Shown here piece after piece: positions 13,901 through 21,767 of a DNA stretch of 21,767 nucleotides. Source of the DNA: an uncultured Eubacteriales bacterium (GTDB taxonomy: Bacteria > Bacillota > Clostridia > Monoglobales > Monoglobaceae). The DNA is taken from positions 1-21,767 of the forward strand of contig URAN01000051.1 of the NCBI GenBank assembly GCA_900545865.1. Reading direction: 5' to 3'. Below the pieces are notes generated by a model. It was not told the origin of the DNA. It was given only the letters and a program-made list of their open reading frames with translations, and made no database searches. The position numbers were made by a program, and so were the translations under genes. Numbering within the stretch: the first letter of the stretch is position 1; each line of letters begins with the position of its first letter.

Positions 13901-16266
13901 GCATAAACGATATACCGAAAGACAATAAAAAAGCCTTTGACGCTATTTCAAAGGATATGACGGAGTTTGCCCGAAATTTGGGCGAGATAGACGGCAACCA
14001 CAGTATAAAGATAACCGCCGACGGTGATATACAATTATTGGATGATGTGTCGGGAAAGATACAGGAAATACAAACCTCAAACGGAACAACCGTGAAAATT
14101 ACGGCAGAGGGTGATGTATCCGTTCTTGATGATGCAGGAAATCAAGTGCAATATCTCGAAGGACTTGGTGCGGTGTCATTGCAGGTAAACGCTAACGGTA
14201 ATATAGACGTTCTCAACGAAGCAGGCGAGAAAGTAGCAGAAATCCCAAAGGAGGTCGATACGACAACAACGGTTAAAATGGCAGTTGATAGTGCGGAGGT
14301 AGACAATTATCAGCCTGATGAAAAAACAGGAACAGCAAAATACGGCGTTGACAGTTCATCGGTCGATAATTGGTCACCACCGAATAAAAATGCAATTGTA
14401 GTGTACAAAGCTGTTGTTGAGGGTGAGCCTAAAGCCAAAGGTACACAGGACTTTAAGGGCGGAATGGCGATGATTAACGACCAAAGGGGTGTTTCCGACC
14501 CGAGAGAGCTTGTCGAGGTAAACGGCAAGGGTTATATATTCGAGGGGCGTGACGTTGTTCTGCCTTTGCCCCGGCACGCAAAGGTGTATACGGCAGGTCA
14601 GACAAAGGAAATGCTTGCTATGGCAGGGCTGCGCCGATACGCACGAGGCAAGGATAATAAGGAGTGGGAAAACGCACAGGACGATTGGGCGCATTATACA
14701 AAGGTCAATAATGTTTCGGCGTTTGAGGCTCTCGAACACTGGGACGAGATGATGAAAAAATTCTCATACGATGCCGAAGCGGTAAAGGATATTCAAGAAG
14801 AAATTGTCGCATCCACAAAGGATATGTGGGATGAAGAAATGGCAACGATGCAATTTTATCTTGATATGGGCGTTGACAGTGAGGAGCATTATTATAAATG
14901 GCTTGAAACATACCGCGATGAACACTTTGACGGCAATGACGAGATGTGGCGCAAGGCAACGCTTGATATTACCAAATATAACAAGCGAATGGCGAAAGAG
15001 AGCGCAGAGGCGTTAAATGACGCGTCGGAAGAATATATCAGATTCCACACAATCGCAGGGGATTGGGATGAGATAGGCGATTCGCCGCTTGCCGCTTATG
15101 CGCGTGTCCTTGACCGTGCGGAAGAAGATTTGGCGAACGGTGTATATGAAAGCGTTGAGGAAAAGAACGAGTTTTTGAAGAATTTCGGAAGTAATATGTT
15201 TGACGCATACAAAGAGGACGCAGACAACTGGATTCAGCACGAGCGTGACTATAATGCGATGTCAACGGAAGATTATATATCGGCACTCAACCGCAAAAAA
15301 CAGCGCACAAACGAATATTTCGCACAGGGCATAATCGATTATCAAACGTATCTCAAAGAGGTACAGGACTATAACGAAAAGATTATGAGTGCGTATGCGG
15401 ACGAGGTGAACCAATGGCGCGATGACGCGGACTTTTATCAGCGGCAATCGGAAGTGTACGGCTGGGGCTTTAACGGCACAGGTCACAAATCGGCATTAAA
15501 GTATTGGCAGGCGCGGCTTGACCGTGAAATCGAGAATTCGCACGATATGAATCTGTCGGCGAATGAGCGGCAATCTGCTCTGCGTTATGCCGATGAAGCA
15601 CGAATGGAAATTTACAAGGCGCGGCAAGATGAGCTTGATGATGAACTTGAAAAATTCAGACAGTCGATTGAGGACACGCGAACCGCCCTTGATGACGAAG
15701 TTCAAAATATGCGTGACGCGTGGACAACAGAGGACAGAAAAGCGGATATGTCCGAGCTTGCGGAACAGATTGCCGTATTTAAATACGCACAGACAAAAGA
15801 GGGTATTGACAAATACAAGAGCCTGAACGAAGAATACACAAGGCTGTCGCGCGAACAAAAGATTGAGGATATACAAGCCGCCAACAGCGAAAAGCTCGAC
15901 CGAATGCAAGCACAGTATGACAAAATGGAACAAGACAAGATTGACGAGCTTGCAGGGCTTAAGGATGAGCTTTTGAAATACGGCGGTATCGCGGTTATAT
16001 CCGACCAAACGCGGCAGATTGCGGCGGCGGCAAACGACAACATAAGCGCACTTGTAAGCAATATGAGCGATTTCGGCGAGAGTTTCAGCAGCTTTGCCGC
16101 ACGGCTGTTTGAAAAACTGGACGAACGTCCGACGGTCATAAATAACTACGACAATTCAACGCAGAACATTGCGAACAACATTCGTGACAGAGCCGACCTG
16201 CAAGCGGCGGCTTTGGGTGTTGGATTGGGAAGTCTGTCGATGATGTTGTTCGGAAGGAGGAGATAG
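10963..16266 (+). CDS. Tail tape measure protein (TP901 type)
   Basis: This 1767-aa protein is the longest gene here. It sets tail length and is threaded into the host during DNA entry. Residues about 1-215 are coiled coil (Lys/Glu/Ala rich). Residues about 221-560 hold the TP901 tape-measure core with a hydrophobic segment FQVAGVAMAAGAVASAKFAI, NNNFADVRKTVDG and the following ELTELAAAGGQLGI. A second hydrophobic segment (about 625-655, APYAAAGIIAVTAAVKI) could insert in the membrane. Residues about 665-920 are an AT-rich coiled-coil stretch. Residues 1016-1102 are three 29-aa beta repeats. A Gly-rich module with VEVNGKGYIFEGRDVVLPLP follows at about 1185-1205, and residues 1240-1767 are largely helical, ending in a hydrophobic LGVGLGSLSMMLFG. 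The ribosome binding site AAAGGGGTG precedes the ATG at 10963. Confidence 0.95.
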   Translation: MADAELNVRISGDTSDLESAISRVESQLSRLERSGGKGAESIAKAALNQGGFAKTVEQSKKALDEKRAVLAQTEKEYKKNSKAIQDNISGLEKQRGRLNNLAVSKQEEIDALKASSKNLDKNSTAYKDNRRAIEWTETELEAVKKQHRDVGKSIDEHRTALQNEKNSLEKSRNAVADAEKQYKTYASNLEEVEKIEKRLKLEEKAKGYRELGEGVDTLTKPFQVAGVAMAAGAVASAKFAIDFNNNFADVRKTVDGTDAQLNKIKQDIIDMTTVDINGHSAIPQTTAELTELAAAGGQLGIKTENISAFTETMAMMGSATNLAGEEGAKTLARFMNVANVSQGEVQNLGSSIVDLGNHFATTEAEIAAMAQRMGATGTAVGISAQDVLAYSTALSSLGVEAEAGGSSISRIWMDIQTQVSTGGKLLGEFAKVSGKTTKEFAEGWKKDASGTFKDFVDGLSKSKDLVGTLKNLGFDNILDLQALQKLAGPQGIQLLTDALQRSNNAWSENTALVNEFENKAGTTASQIQVMKNNLVEAGRSLGETFLPSINNGVTDIKNFAQGIANMSDGQKQALITTGKWVIGLGAAGKATSGVIKGIGNTADAFAKIKKAKEAGGVLAKFAPALTAIKGAAPYAAAGIIAVTAAVKIGKAAYDSWYKSNYAWTDGLSEQQEQLKKSYNSYKKLSDIQNQLKNFNAVIKNPESSQEQVDKAKQKIQEIAALLEKEYNLKIKSDNSNLDETVAKIKDLKKYEYDMQYSRQTSRLQDLQPKFDSYASDYVTAENNFNKARDAHDKYVKLNEAVQTYYSTMEKANVSQEEFDNGLQEIVKQCGLGNDVFQQLQRGEFSFSQELAKSETQMQSYLNQMNSLQAAHDEYIAINEELANQQSELLAQAVKENDVQAVENHFNKISESVKRAGLDMHGYAQIAAEAFNGIKWDEAFKKGGDDLNNMVNDYVRSMQKFGAANSDIAKGAALLKNGFKSINDIPKDNKKAFDAISKDMTEFARNLGEIDGNHSIKITADGDIQLLDDVSGKIQEIQTSNGTTVKITAEGDVSVLDDAGNQVQYLEGLGAVSLQVNANGNIDVLNEAGEKVAEIPKEVDTTTTVKMAVDSAEVDNYQPDEKTGTAKYGVDSSSVDNWSPPNKNAIVVYKAVVEGEPKAKGTQDFKGGMAMINDQRGVSDPRELVEVNGKGYIFEGRDVVLPLPRHAKVYTAGQTKEMLAMAGLRRYARGKDNKEWENAQDDWAHYTKVNNVSAFEALEHWDEMMKKFSYDAEAVKDIQEEIVASTKDMWDEEMATMQFYLDMGVDSEEHYYKWLETYRDEHFDGNDEMWRKATLDITKYNKRMAKESAEALNDASEEYIRFHTIAGDWDEIGDSPLAAYARVLDRAEEDLANGVYESVEEKNEFLKNFGSNMFDAYKEDADNWIQHERDYNAMSTEDYISALNRKKQRTNEYFAQGIIDYQTYLKEVQDYNEKIMSAYADEVNQWRDDADFYQRQSEVYGWGFNGTGHKSALKYWQARLDREIENSHDMNLSANERQSALRYADEARMEIYKARQDELDDELEKFRQSIEDTRTALDDEVQNMRDAWTTEDRKADMSELAEQIAVFKYAQTKEGIDKYKSLNEEYTRLSREQKIEDIQAANSEKLDRMQAQYDKMEQDKIDELAGLKDELLKYGGIAVISDQTRQIAAAANDNISALVSNMSDFGESFSSFAARLFEKLDERPTVINNYDNSTQNIANNIRDRADLQAAALGVGLGSLSMMLFGRRR

Positions 16267-16267
16267 T

Positions 16268-17158
16268 TTGAAATACGGAATAAGATACAGAGGGGTACAC
16301 AGCGGCGAGGTCGGTCTTATCGCAAAAACAAAGACGCGCCCTGCCGCGCCGCCCGTGCGGACAACGGAAGAAACGATTTTATATCGTGACGGTAATCTCG
16401 ACTATAGCGAGAGCGGCGGACGGCTTTTTTATGATGATAAGATTGTTGAGATTGAATTTATGGCGATAACGCCCGATTTGGTTGATACAAATATGGTTAT
16501 AACAAGGGCGGTCAAATGGCTTTGCGGTTCGTGGGGCGATTTGATATTTGACGATATGCCGCTTGTGCGGTGGCGGGCAAAACCGATAGATTTATCAAAT
16601 GTTTCAATTGAATTATATCGCGCAGGAAAATTTACGGTACAGTTCAGATGCCGACCGTTTAACAATCTTTTATTCGATACATCGGGCATAGAGATTGACA
16701 GCGATATTCCGATAGACAGTGATGTGCCGCTTGATTTCGGTGATGATAATGTGTACGAGATGGCGAGTACGGGATATTTTTCGTTCACGCATACGAATAC
16801 GGGTGATGTTGCCGCGCGACCCAAGATATACATCACGGGTCAGACGGACAGCGGAGCGCACACAATCACAATAAAGGTAAACGGCACAGGGTTTACGCTT
16901 AAATTTCCGTCAAACAATCTTTTAAACGGCGGAAAGTTTGCAATTGTGGATTGTGAAGAATGTGCGGTGACGTGTGAGGGGGCGGACATAACGTCATATC
17001 TTGTTGACACAACCGATACATATTCGGAATTTCCTGAATTACAGCCGGGCGAAAATGCGATATGGGTCAATACCTCGATAACGGGAAGCATTGAGTTTAT
17101 ATATGCCGCACCGTACTTTTACGGAGCGGACAATTTAGGGGGTGATGATAATGCGTGA
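16268..17158 (+). CDS. Distal tail protein (Dit)
   Basis: This 296-aa protein starts with TTG at 16268, one base after the tape measure stop, with a very strong GGAAGGAGGAGAT in front. The N-terminal half has the Dit pattern: GIRYRGVHSGEVGLI, then a strand with EETILYRDGNLDYSE, VEIEFMAITPDLV, the helix NMVITRAVKWLCGSWGDLIF, and YRAGKFTVQFRCRPF. Dit forms the hexameric hub at the tail tip, between tail tube and Tal. The C-terminal half (about 160-296) is a beta-rich extension typical of longer Dit proteins, perhaps a galectin-like part, ending before the overlap with the next gene. Confidence 0.85.
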   Translation: MKYGIRYRGVHSGEVGLIAKTKTRPAAPPVRTTEETILYRDGNLDYSESGGRLFYDDKIVEIEFMAITPDLVDTNMVITRAVKWLCGSWGDLIFDDMPLVRWRAKPIDLSNVSIELYRAGKFTVQFRCRPFNNLLFDTSGIEIDSDIPIDSDVPLDFGDDNVYEMASTGYFSFTHTNTGDVAARPKIYITGQTDSGAHTITIKVNGTGFTLKFPSNNLLNGGKFAIVDCEECAVTCEGADITSYLVDTTDTYSEFPELQPGENAIWVNTSITGSIEFIYAAPYFYGADNLGGDDNA

Positions 17159-19187
17159 TTACATAAGAATATATCCGCATAATGAAAAAACGTTTAAAAG
17201 CGGCGGTTTGGGCGCGATACAAAACGCGCGCGATGTGTGTGTTTCTCGGAATATTAGCGGTGATTGTGAACTGACATTCACATTGCACCCGTCAGATGAA
17301 AAGATGCCGCTTTTATCGCCCGAGAATATTTGTGATATACAAGGTCAGAGATATAGGATAAAGACGATAGACGATGATAAAATCACGGCAACGGCGATAT
17401 ATCAAGACGCGGCATACAAGCACATTGTGCGTATAGCCGATATGATAGGGAAATCGCCGTATACGATAATGTGTAAAATCTTTGAGGGCACGCCCGTTAG
17501 GGTTATGACGGTCGGCGAGGTTGCTGCTCTCGGTATGGAGTGGGTGACGGATTTGACGGACTTCTTTGAGGTGTCAAAGGTTACGCCGCTCGGCGCAATG
17601 AAGAATCTGACGGATACCCTTGAAAAGTATCGGCATCATTGCGAATTATACATTGACAACTATAATATTGCGCTTGTGAAACAGATAGGTATCGACAGGG
17701 GCGCACGACTCGATACGGCGTACAACGCAAAAGAAATGAAAGTCAAGCGCGACACGTCAGAGCTTATAACGCGGCTTTATCCCTACGGAAAAGAGGATAT
17801 GCCGATAGGCAAGGTGAACAACTCAAAGAATTATATCGAGAGCGAGAATATTACAACGTGGGAACGCGAGGGATACGAAGAATTTTCGGAAATTGATAAC
17901 CCGACCGAATTAAAGACGGCGGCACAGTGGCTTTTCAGCGCGGACAATCCCGACAGGGTGGACATTCCGAAATATTCGGTCACGGTCAGCTATGCACAGC
18001 GCAAGGACAAAGAGATACGGTTGGGCGATATTGTGACGGTCATCGACCGACAATATAACATAACGTCAAAGCAACGTGCGACAGAGGTCAAAATCTATCC
18101 GTTTGAGCCGAACAAAAACGAGGTCACGGTAGGAAGTCCGCCGAAGTCAATAGCGGAAACATTTAAAGGAATGGCGAGTACGTCCCTGAAATATCAAAGT
18201 ACCGTGAACGAGCGCGGCGAGGTCAAACCGTCGTGGCTTGAAAATCTCAAAGGCGGCTACAGCACGCTTGTGAACAAGGCGATAAGCGGCAATGAGAAAG
18301 AACAGCGCAAAACGGTAATTCACGATTACGGTGATATTTGGGTGAACCCGAATAACCCGAATCAAGCGTTGGCGTTGGTCGGCGGAGTTATAGCAATGGC
18401 GAACGGAAAGAATTCCAACGGTGATTGGGTGTGGTCGGCGTTCGGTGATTGGAGCGGTTTTACCGCTGACAAGCTGACAACGGGAACGCTTAACACATCG
18501 AATGTTTTGATTCGGTCGAATGACGGAAAAACCACACTTTCGGGGAATCTTATGACGATGAAAGACAATGGCGGAAACATCCGCCTTAAAATGGGATTGG
18601 ACGGGGGCGTTTATGTGTTTAATCTATATAATGCACAGGAAGATAAAACGGTATCGCTCAACAGCTACGGCGGCTTGACTTTGAAAGGTTCGTTAGATAC
18701 AACACAAGCGGTCGAGGGTGAATGCGGATACGAAATAGACGGTGACTCGATTCTCGGAAGTAAATATTCGGGCGGCAAATGGGTAAGACACGGATTGAGA
18801 GTTTTTACGAACGAGGATAAAGATGAAACAAATTTTATGCTATACATAGACGGCATACCGGCGTTGAATTTACACTCGTTTACAGAGAGCGGAAAGAGGA
18901 AAACCGCCTTTGCCGTAAATAATACGTCATATGATGAAAACAAAGCCGAATCATCAACCAATATTCCAACTTGGCGAGCGTTTGAGGTTGTCGAGGGGAG
19001 CGAATACGCCACTACAAAATGTTGGGGCGATTGGGATTTTGCGGATACCAAAATACGTTTAGCCTATAAATATGCCCCGACGGGCAACGTTGTTGTGAAC
19101 GGTTTTAAATTCAAGATAAGAAACGGTTTGATAGAAGAAGTGGTGCGAACATCCGATGCAAACGGAATTAATTTAAAGTATGATTAA
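17151..19187 (+). CDS. Tail-associated protein (Tal), phage minor structural protein
   Basis: This 678-aa protein follows Dit and overlaps its end by 8 bases. The start ATG at 17151 has AGGGGGTGAT before it; a GTG at 17142 is less likely. The N-terminal region (about 1-350, with RDVCVSRNISGDCELTFTLH, AAYKHIVRIADMI and the VKRDTSELITRLYPYGKED segment) matches the phage minor structural protein/prophage tail family, which forms the tail-tip baseplate hub (gp27-like fold). Residues about 365-410 form a Gly/Asn-rich linker. Residues about 410-480 hold a GGVIAMANGKNSNGDWVWSA-type module followed by GTLNTSNVLI. A receptor- or sugar-facing C-terminal beta region follows at about 500-678. No peptidase or lysozyme motif is obvious, so any cell-wall cleaving role is unproven. 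Confidence 0.8.
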   Translation: MRDYIRIYPHNEKTFKSGGLGAIQNARDVCVSRNISGDCELTFTLHPSDEKMPLLSPENICDIQGQRYRIKTIDDDKITATAIYQDAAYKHIVRIADMIGKSPYTIMCKIFEGTPVRVMTVGEVAALGMEWVTDLTDFFEVSKVTPLGAMKNLTDTLEKYRHHCELYIDNYNIALVKQIGIDRGARLDTAYNAKEMKVKRDTSELITRLYPYGKEDMPIGKVNNSKNYIESENITTWEREGYEEFSEIDNPTELKTAAQWLFSADNPDRVDIPKYSVTVSYAQRKDKEIRLGDIVTVIDRQYNITSKQRATEVKIYPFEPNKNEVTVGSPPKSIAETFKGMASTSLKYQSTVNERGEVKPSWLENLKGGYSTLVNKAISGNEKEQRKTVIHDYGDIWVNPNNPNQALALVGGVIAMANGKNSNGDWVWSAFGDWSGFTADKLTTGTLNTSNVLIRSNDGKTTLSGNLMTMKDNGGNIRLKMGLDGGVYVFNLYNAQEDKTVSLNSYGGLTLKGSLDTTQAVEGECGYEIDGDSILGSKYSGGKWVRHGLRVFTNEDKDETNFMLYIDGIPALNLHSFTESGKRKTAFAVNNTSYDENKAESSTNIPTWRAFEVVEGSEYATTKCWGDWDFADTKIRLAYKYAPTGNVVVNGFKFKIRNGLIEEVVRTSDANGINLKYD

Positions 19188-19234
19188 ATTAAGATATTCG
19201 AAATAATTAAAAATCAAAACAGGAGGTTTTAAAA

Positions 19235-20494
19235 ATGGCAGACAAATACACGCCCGAAAGGGCAACGAGCGGAAAGGAACGGCTGAGAACTTGGTGGAAA
19301 AAGGTTGAAAACAACTTTGTAAAAATTTTCGGAGCGGTGAATAAGCATATTGACGGCACGGCTGACAGGCATACGGCGGATATGATTGATTATTCCGATA
19401 CGGAAACGGTCAAGGCAAAACTTGATTCGACAGACACCAAACTTGACACAAAGGTAGATAAGGTAAGCGGTAAGTCGTTGATTGATAGTGGCGTGGCGGA
19501 TAATTTGGAGTATTCACAAATGGAAGGTTCTGACCGTCTTTCGTTTGATGGAGAAATCAAAGCCACTCACATACAAGCTGTGGCGATAGACGCTGAACAC
19601 GGTATTCATTGTGGCGGAGACGTGGGCGTTAATGTTGGAGACGTTTTTACTACACGGATGGACGATGATACAGGTTCCCCTGTAACTCACTATCTTTCCA
19701 AAAAAGCCAACACGTCGGATGTATTTTTAAAATCGGGCGATGTTGTGCTTGCGAAAGGTAAAATTATAAAGGTAACAGAAGGTGACAGTGCCGAAAACGT
19801 CAAAATAGACGGGGGAGGAATATCAATTAGCAGTAAAGATGTCGAACCGTGGCGAACGAGGCTTGCGAAAAACCAACTATATCTTATAGACGGTGATGGC
19901 GTATCGGGCGCTACCGACAGTATAAATATTAAACCGGACGATATAATATTGACACTCGGAAGAAATGGCAAATCCGCCACTCACAAGCTATCCGAAAAGG
20001 CAAACAGTGCCGATATTGGCGCGTTATCCGACCTCACAACAACCGATAAATCCTCGATTGTTGCGGCGATAAATGAGGTGAAATCAAGCGGCGGCGGTGA
20101 TGTATTGGACAATCTCACATACGACAGTACAAACGATATAATAAATTCGAGCGCAAACCTTTTACTTGAAAACAGTGCTTCGGTTGCGGCGTATAACGGA
20201 ACGTTCAGAGGTGATATAAAAATCGGACAGCTCGGCGCGAACAAGTGGGCATACACGATAAGCCCGATAACTGGATTCTCGACCTCTGTGGACGTAACCT
20301 GTACATCGGGTAATAAAGTACACAGCCTTGCAAATAAAGCGGATTCGAACGATGTCCTCACAAAGACCAACACGGCAGCGTTTACCCCGACAGGCGATTA
20401 TCAACCAGCAACGAAAAAGTATGTCGATGATACAATTAAAGCAGCGATCGAAAAGTATAACACAGAGGCAATGGCATTACTCGGGGAGGACTGA
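19235..20494 (+). CDS. Tail fibre protein with repeated beta modules
   Basis: This 419-aa protein lies after Tal and begins with a conserved fibre anchor (KERLRTWWKKVENNFVKIFG, residues about 16-35). A HIDGTADRHTADMIDYSDTE segment and a heptad-like TDTKLDTKVDKVSGKSLI follow, suggesting a trimeric coiled coil. Three HxLxxKAxxxDV-type units recur (about residues 151, 250 and 362), separated by beta-rich segments. The C-terminal end TAAFTPTGDYQPATKKYVDD is a common phage fibre motif. Its likely job is linking the tail tip to a receptor-binding module. The ribosome binding site AACAGGAGG is strong. It is followed after 2 bases by the repeat protein. Confidence 0.75.
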   Translation: MADKYTPERATSGKERLRTWWKKVENNFVKIFGAVNKHIDGTADRHTADMIDYSDTETVKAKLDSTDTKLDTKVDKVSGKSLIDSGVADNLEYSQMEGSDRLSFDGEIKATHIQAVAIDAEHGIHCGGDVGVNVGDVFTTRMDDDTGSPVTHYLSKKANTSDVFLKSGDVVLAKGKIIKVTEGDSAENVKIDGGGISISSKDVEPWRTRLAKNQLYLIDGDGVSGATDSINIKPDDIILTLGRNGKSATHKLSEKANSADIGALSDLTTTDKSSIVAAINEVKSSGGGDVLDNLTYDSTNDIINSSANLLLENSASVAAYNGTFRGDIKIGQLGANKWAYTISPITGFSTSVDVTCTSGNKVHSLANKADSNDVLTKTNTAAFTPTGDYQPATKKYVDDTIKAAIEKYNTEAMALLGED

Positions 20495-20496
20495 TT

Positions 20497-21534
20497 ATGA
20501 GTGTAACAACAAGAATACAAGAATTGAATAACAGACTTGCAACTAACCTTGTGAGTAAAGGTGTGTCAGCAGAGGGAACCGAAACCACAACGGAATTAAT
20601 TAATAAGGTTAATGACATTGAATCAGGCGGAACAAGTGTAATTAACCCTGAATGGACAGATTGGCGTTATTTTAGTTATCATAATAACCGCAATGATTTA
20701 GTCGCAAAACTTAAATACAGCGATACATCAAGTGGTACAGACTTTAGCGGTATGTTCAGTGCCTGTTCTGCCTTGACAACTATACCATTGATTGACACAT
20801 CGAAGGGCGTAAATTTTGCCAATATGTTTAACTCCTGTTCAAATTTAACAACAATACCACAGCTTAATACATCAAAGGGTACAAACTTCGGTAGTATGTT
20901 TGGCTATTGTTTTGCCTTGACAACGATACCACAGCTTGACACATCAAGTGGTACAAACTTTAACTATATGTTCAGTGGCTGTTCAAAATTAACAACGATA
21001 CCACAGCTTGATACATCAGGTGGTACAAACTTCAGTAGTATGTTTGTAAATTGTACAGATTTAACAAACATACCACAACTTGACACATCGAATGGTACAG
21101 ATTTTAATTATATGTTTCGCAGTTGTTTAAAATTAACAACAATACCACAACTTGACACATCAAAAGGTGCAAACTTTGGCTATATGTTTAACTCCTGTTC
21201 TGCCCTGACAACAATACCACAACTTGATACATCGAATGGTACAAGCTTTATTCATATGTTTTACAATTGTACAGATTTAACCAACCTAACAATGACCGGT
21301 ACGATAAAAGCAAACGGAATGGATTTACATTATTCAACAAAACTCTCTAAAGCATCTATTATATCCGTTATAAACGCCTTATCAGATACAACGAATGCTT
21401 TAAAGGTTCAGCTTTCAAAAACAGCAGTAAATAATGCTTTTGAGACTTCGAGCGGTGTGGCTGACGGTTCGACGTCCGAAGAGTGGACAACATTAATCGC
21501 AACAAAAGCTAATTGGACAATAGCATTATCATAA
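20497..21534 (+). CDS. BspA/DUF285-like repeat tail protein, candidate receptor-binding protein
   Basis: This 345-aa protein has three parts. Residues 1-45 form a phage tail-attachment segment (RIQELNNRLATNLVSKGVSA, then EGTETTTELINKV). Residues 80-271 are eight 24-aa repeats of the form GTxFxxMFxxCxxLTTIPQLDTSx, the BspA/DUF285 leucine-rich repeat pattern known from surface adhesins. Residues 272-345 form a C-terminal cap (beginning ANGMDLHYSTKLSKA) with a strand-rich end. Such a solenoid gives one conserved face and one variable face, suited to binding a host surface structure. The gene starts 2 bases after the fibre stop. It is AT-rich (my count is 20 G+C in 60 bases at 21121-21180), unlike the core genes, which suggests acquisition. 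Confidence 0.8.
   Translation: MSVTTRIQELNNRLATNLVSKGVSAEGTETTTELINKVNDIESGGTSVINPEWTDWRYFSYHNNRNDLVAKLKYSDTSSGTDFSGMFSACSALTTIPLIDTSKGVNFANMFNSCSNLTTIPQLNTSKGTNFGSMFGYCFALTTIPQLDTSSGTNFNYMFSGCSKLTTIPQLDTSGGTNFSSMFVNCTDLTNIPQLDTSNGTDFNYMFRSCLKLTTIPQLDTSKGANFGYMFNSCSALTTIPQLDTSNGTSFIHMFYNCTDLTNLTMTGTIKANGMDLHYSTKLSKASIISVINALSDTTNALKVQLSKTAVNNAFETSSGVADGSTSEEWTTLIATKANWTIALS
20734..21309 (+). repeat. Eight tandem 72-bp coding repeats
   Basis: Eight head-to-tail 72-bp units, each coding 24 aa. The phrase ACAACRATACCACARCTTGA recurs in the inner copies. The first unit (LTTIPLID) and the last (LTNLTMTG) are the most divergent, as expected of capping repeats. Positions just after MF and after the Cys vary most. 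Confidence 0.9.
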
Positions 21535-21546
21535 GGGGGATAACAT

Positions 21547-21726
21547 ATGAAAGACAACGTGACTATAAGGAAAAAACTTACGGCAAGCGAGGGGAAATAC
21601 CTCACGGACGGTGAAATTTATGCAAAAGATGTGTATCCGGCAAGTAATGCGGATGAGAGTATATGGCGTGAAATAACCGAAACAGAGTACCAATCCCTTA
21701 TGTCCGAAGATGATTGCGAGGTGTAG
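21547..21726 (+). CDS. Small phage protein (59 aa) between tail and probable membrane gene
   Basis: A 59-aa acidic protein at ATG 21547 with AAGGGGG (21534-21540) in front. It begins MKDNVTIRKKLTASEGKYLT and continues DGEIYAKDVY with an ending ITETEYQSLMSEDD. Short proteins with TIRKKLTASEG..LTDGEIY and a trailing EITEEEYQ-like segment are common in clostridial phages after the tail genes, but their role is unknown. It may be a tail-fibre accessory or chaperone. It ends two bases before the next start. Confidence 0.75.
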   Translation: MKDNVTIRKKLTASEGKYLTDGEIYAKDVYPASNADESIWREITETEYQSLMSEDDCEV

Positions 21727-21728
21727 CT

Positions 21729-21767
21729 ATGGAAACGATAATCGGAGCCATAATCTCCGCAGCGGCG
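21729..21767 (+). CDS. Start of a small hydrophobic (membrane/holin-like) protein, truncated by window
   Basis: Thirteen codons from ATG 21729 to the window edge read METIIGAIISAAA. The hydrophobic Ile/Ala-rich start suggests an N-terminal transmembrane segment, as in holin or holin-like proteins that often follow the tail genes. GAGGTG (21718-21723) may be the ribosome binding site. The rest is outside the window, so the identity is open. Confidence 0.5.
   Translation, partial: METIIGAIISAAA

Noticed and set aside
15496..16008. Minus-strand frame opposite the tape measure
   Set aside because: It is a shadow of coiled-coil codons; no start signal or recognisable domain.
20734..21309. Direct repeats as a CRISPR array
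   Set aside because: The repeat unit is 72 bp, in-frame and protein coding, with no distinct spacer pattern.
20497..21534. Diversity-generating retroelement variable gene
   Set aside because: No reverse transcriptase or template repeat is visible, and the variation pattern is explained by tandem repeats. A distant one outside the window cannot be excluded.

Overview
The window looks like the late, structural half of a temperate siphophage or prophage of a Gram-positive host, most likely a Clostridia-class member of the Bacillota. This rests on strong AGGAGG-type ribosome binding sites in front of nearly every gene, a clostridial style of phage protein (SPP1-type portal and head genes, TP901-type tape measure, Dit and Tal tail-tip genes), and tightly packed genes all on the + strand. 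No integrase, repressor, replication or lysis gene is visible, so prophage status is inferred. No RNA gene, IS element or CRISPR array was found. There is no gene-free stretch over 300 bases; the longest (about 150 bases, 510-660) holds the probable late promoter.

Layout: (1) 1-580, the end of a Cys-rich protein, a DUF1492/ArpU-like late regulator, three ATGTAAY repeats phased at 10 bp, an extended -10 promoter and a hairpin terminator. (2) 661-5179, small and large terminase, portal, and an SPP1 gp7/MuF minor head protein. The MuF protein carries an extra C-terminal domain resembling a polymorphic-toxin effector (DUF6883-like). A 55-aa DUF4926-like gene and a terminator follow at once, so together they look like a toxin-immunity cassette built into a virion protein. 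(3) 5406-6861, head-tail connector block (HK97 gp10-like, tail completion, gp6-like connector, head-closure protein), then a terminator. (4) 6929-8692, scaffold and major capsid protein. The connectors come before scaffold and capsid, the opposite of the usual order. (5) 8828-9934, major tail protein and the tail assembly chaperones, with a textbook -1 frameshift site A_AAA_AAC at 9746. (6) 9935-10928, an inserted cargo unit: consensus promoter with a palindrome, HicA toxin, HicB antitoxin, a small acidic protein and a terminator. (7) 10963-19187, tape measure, Dit and Tal. (8) 19235-21534, a modular tail fibre and a second fibre-like protein made of eight 24-aa BspA-like (DUF285) repeats, a candidate receptor-binding protein. 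(9) 21547-21767, a 59-aa small phage protein and the start of a probable membrane protein.

How it works together: the regulator probably switches on the late promoter just downstream of its own gene, driving packaging, head, connector, tail and host-recognition genes. Several intrinsic terminators lie inside this operon, two of them right after the accessory cassettes (toxin-immunity, HicAB). So either polymerase reads through or is antiterminated, or there are internal promoters not recognised here. The most interesting parts are the MuF-toxin/immunity pair, the HicAB cargo in the tail operon, the phased repeats at the late promoter, and the repeat-built tail protein.
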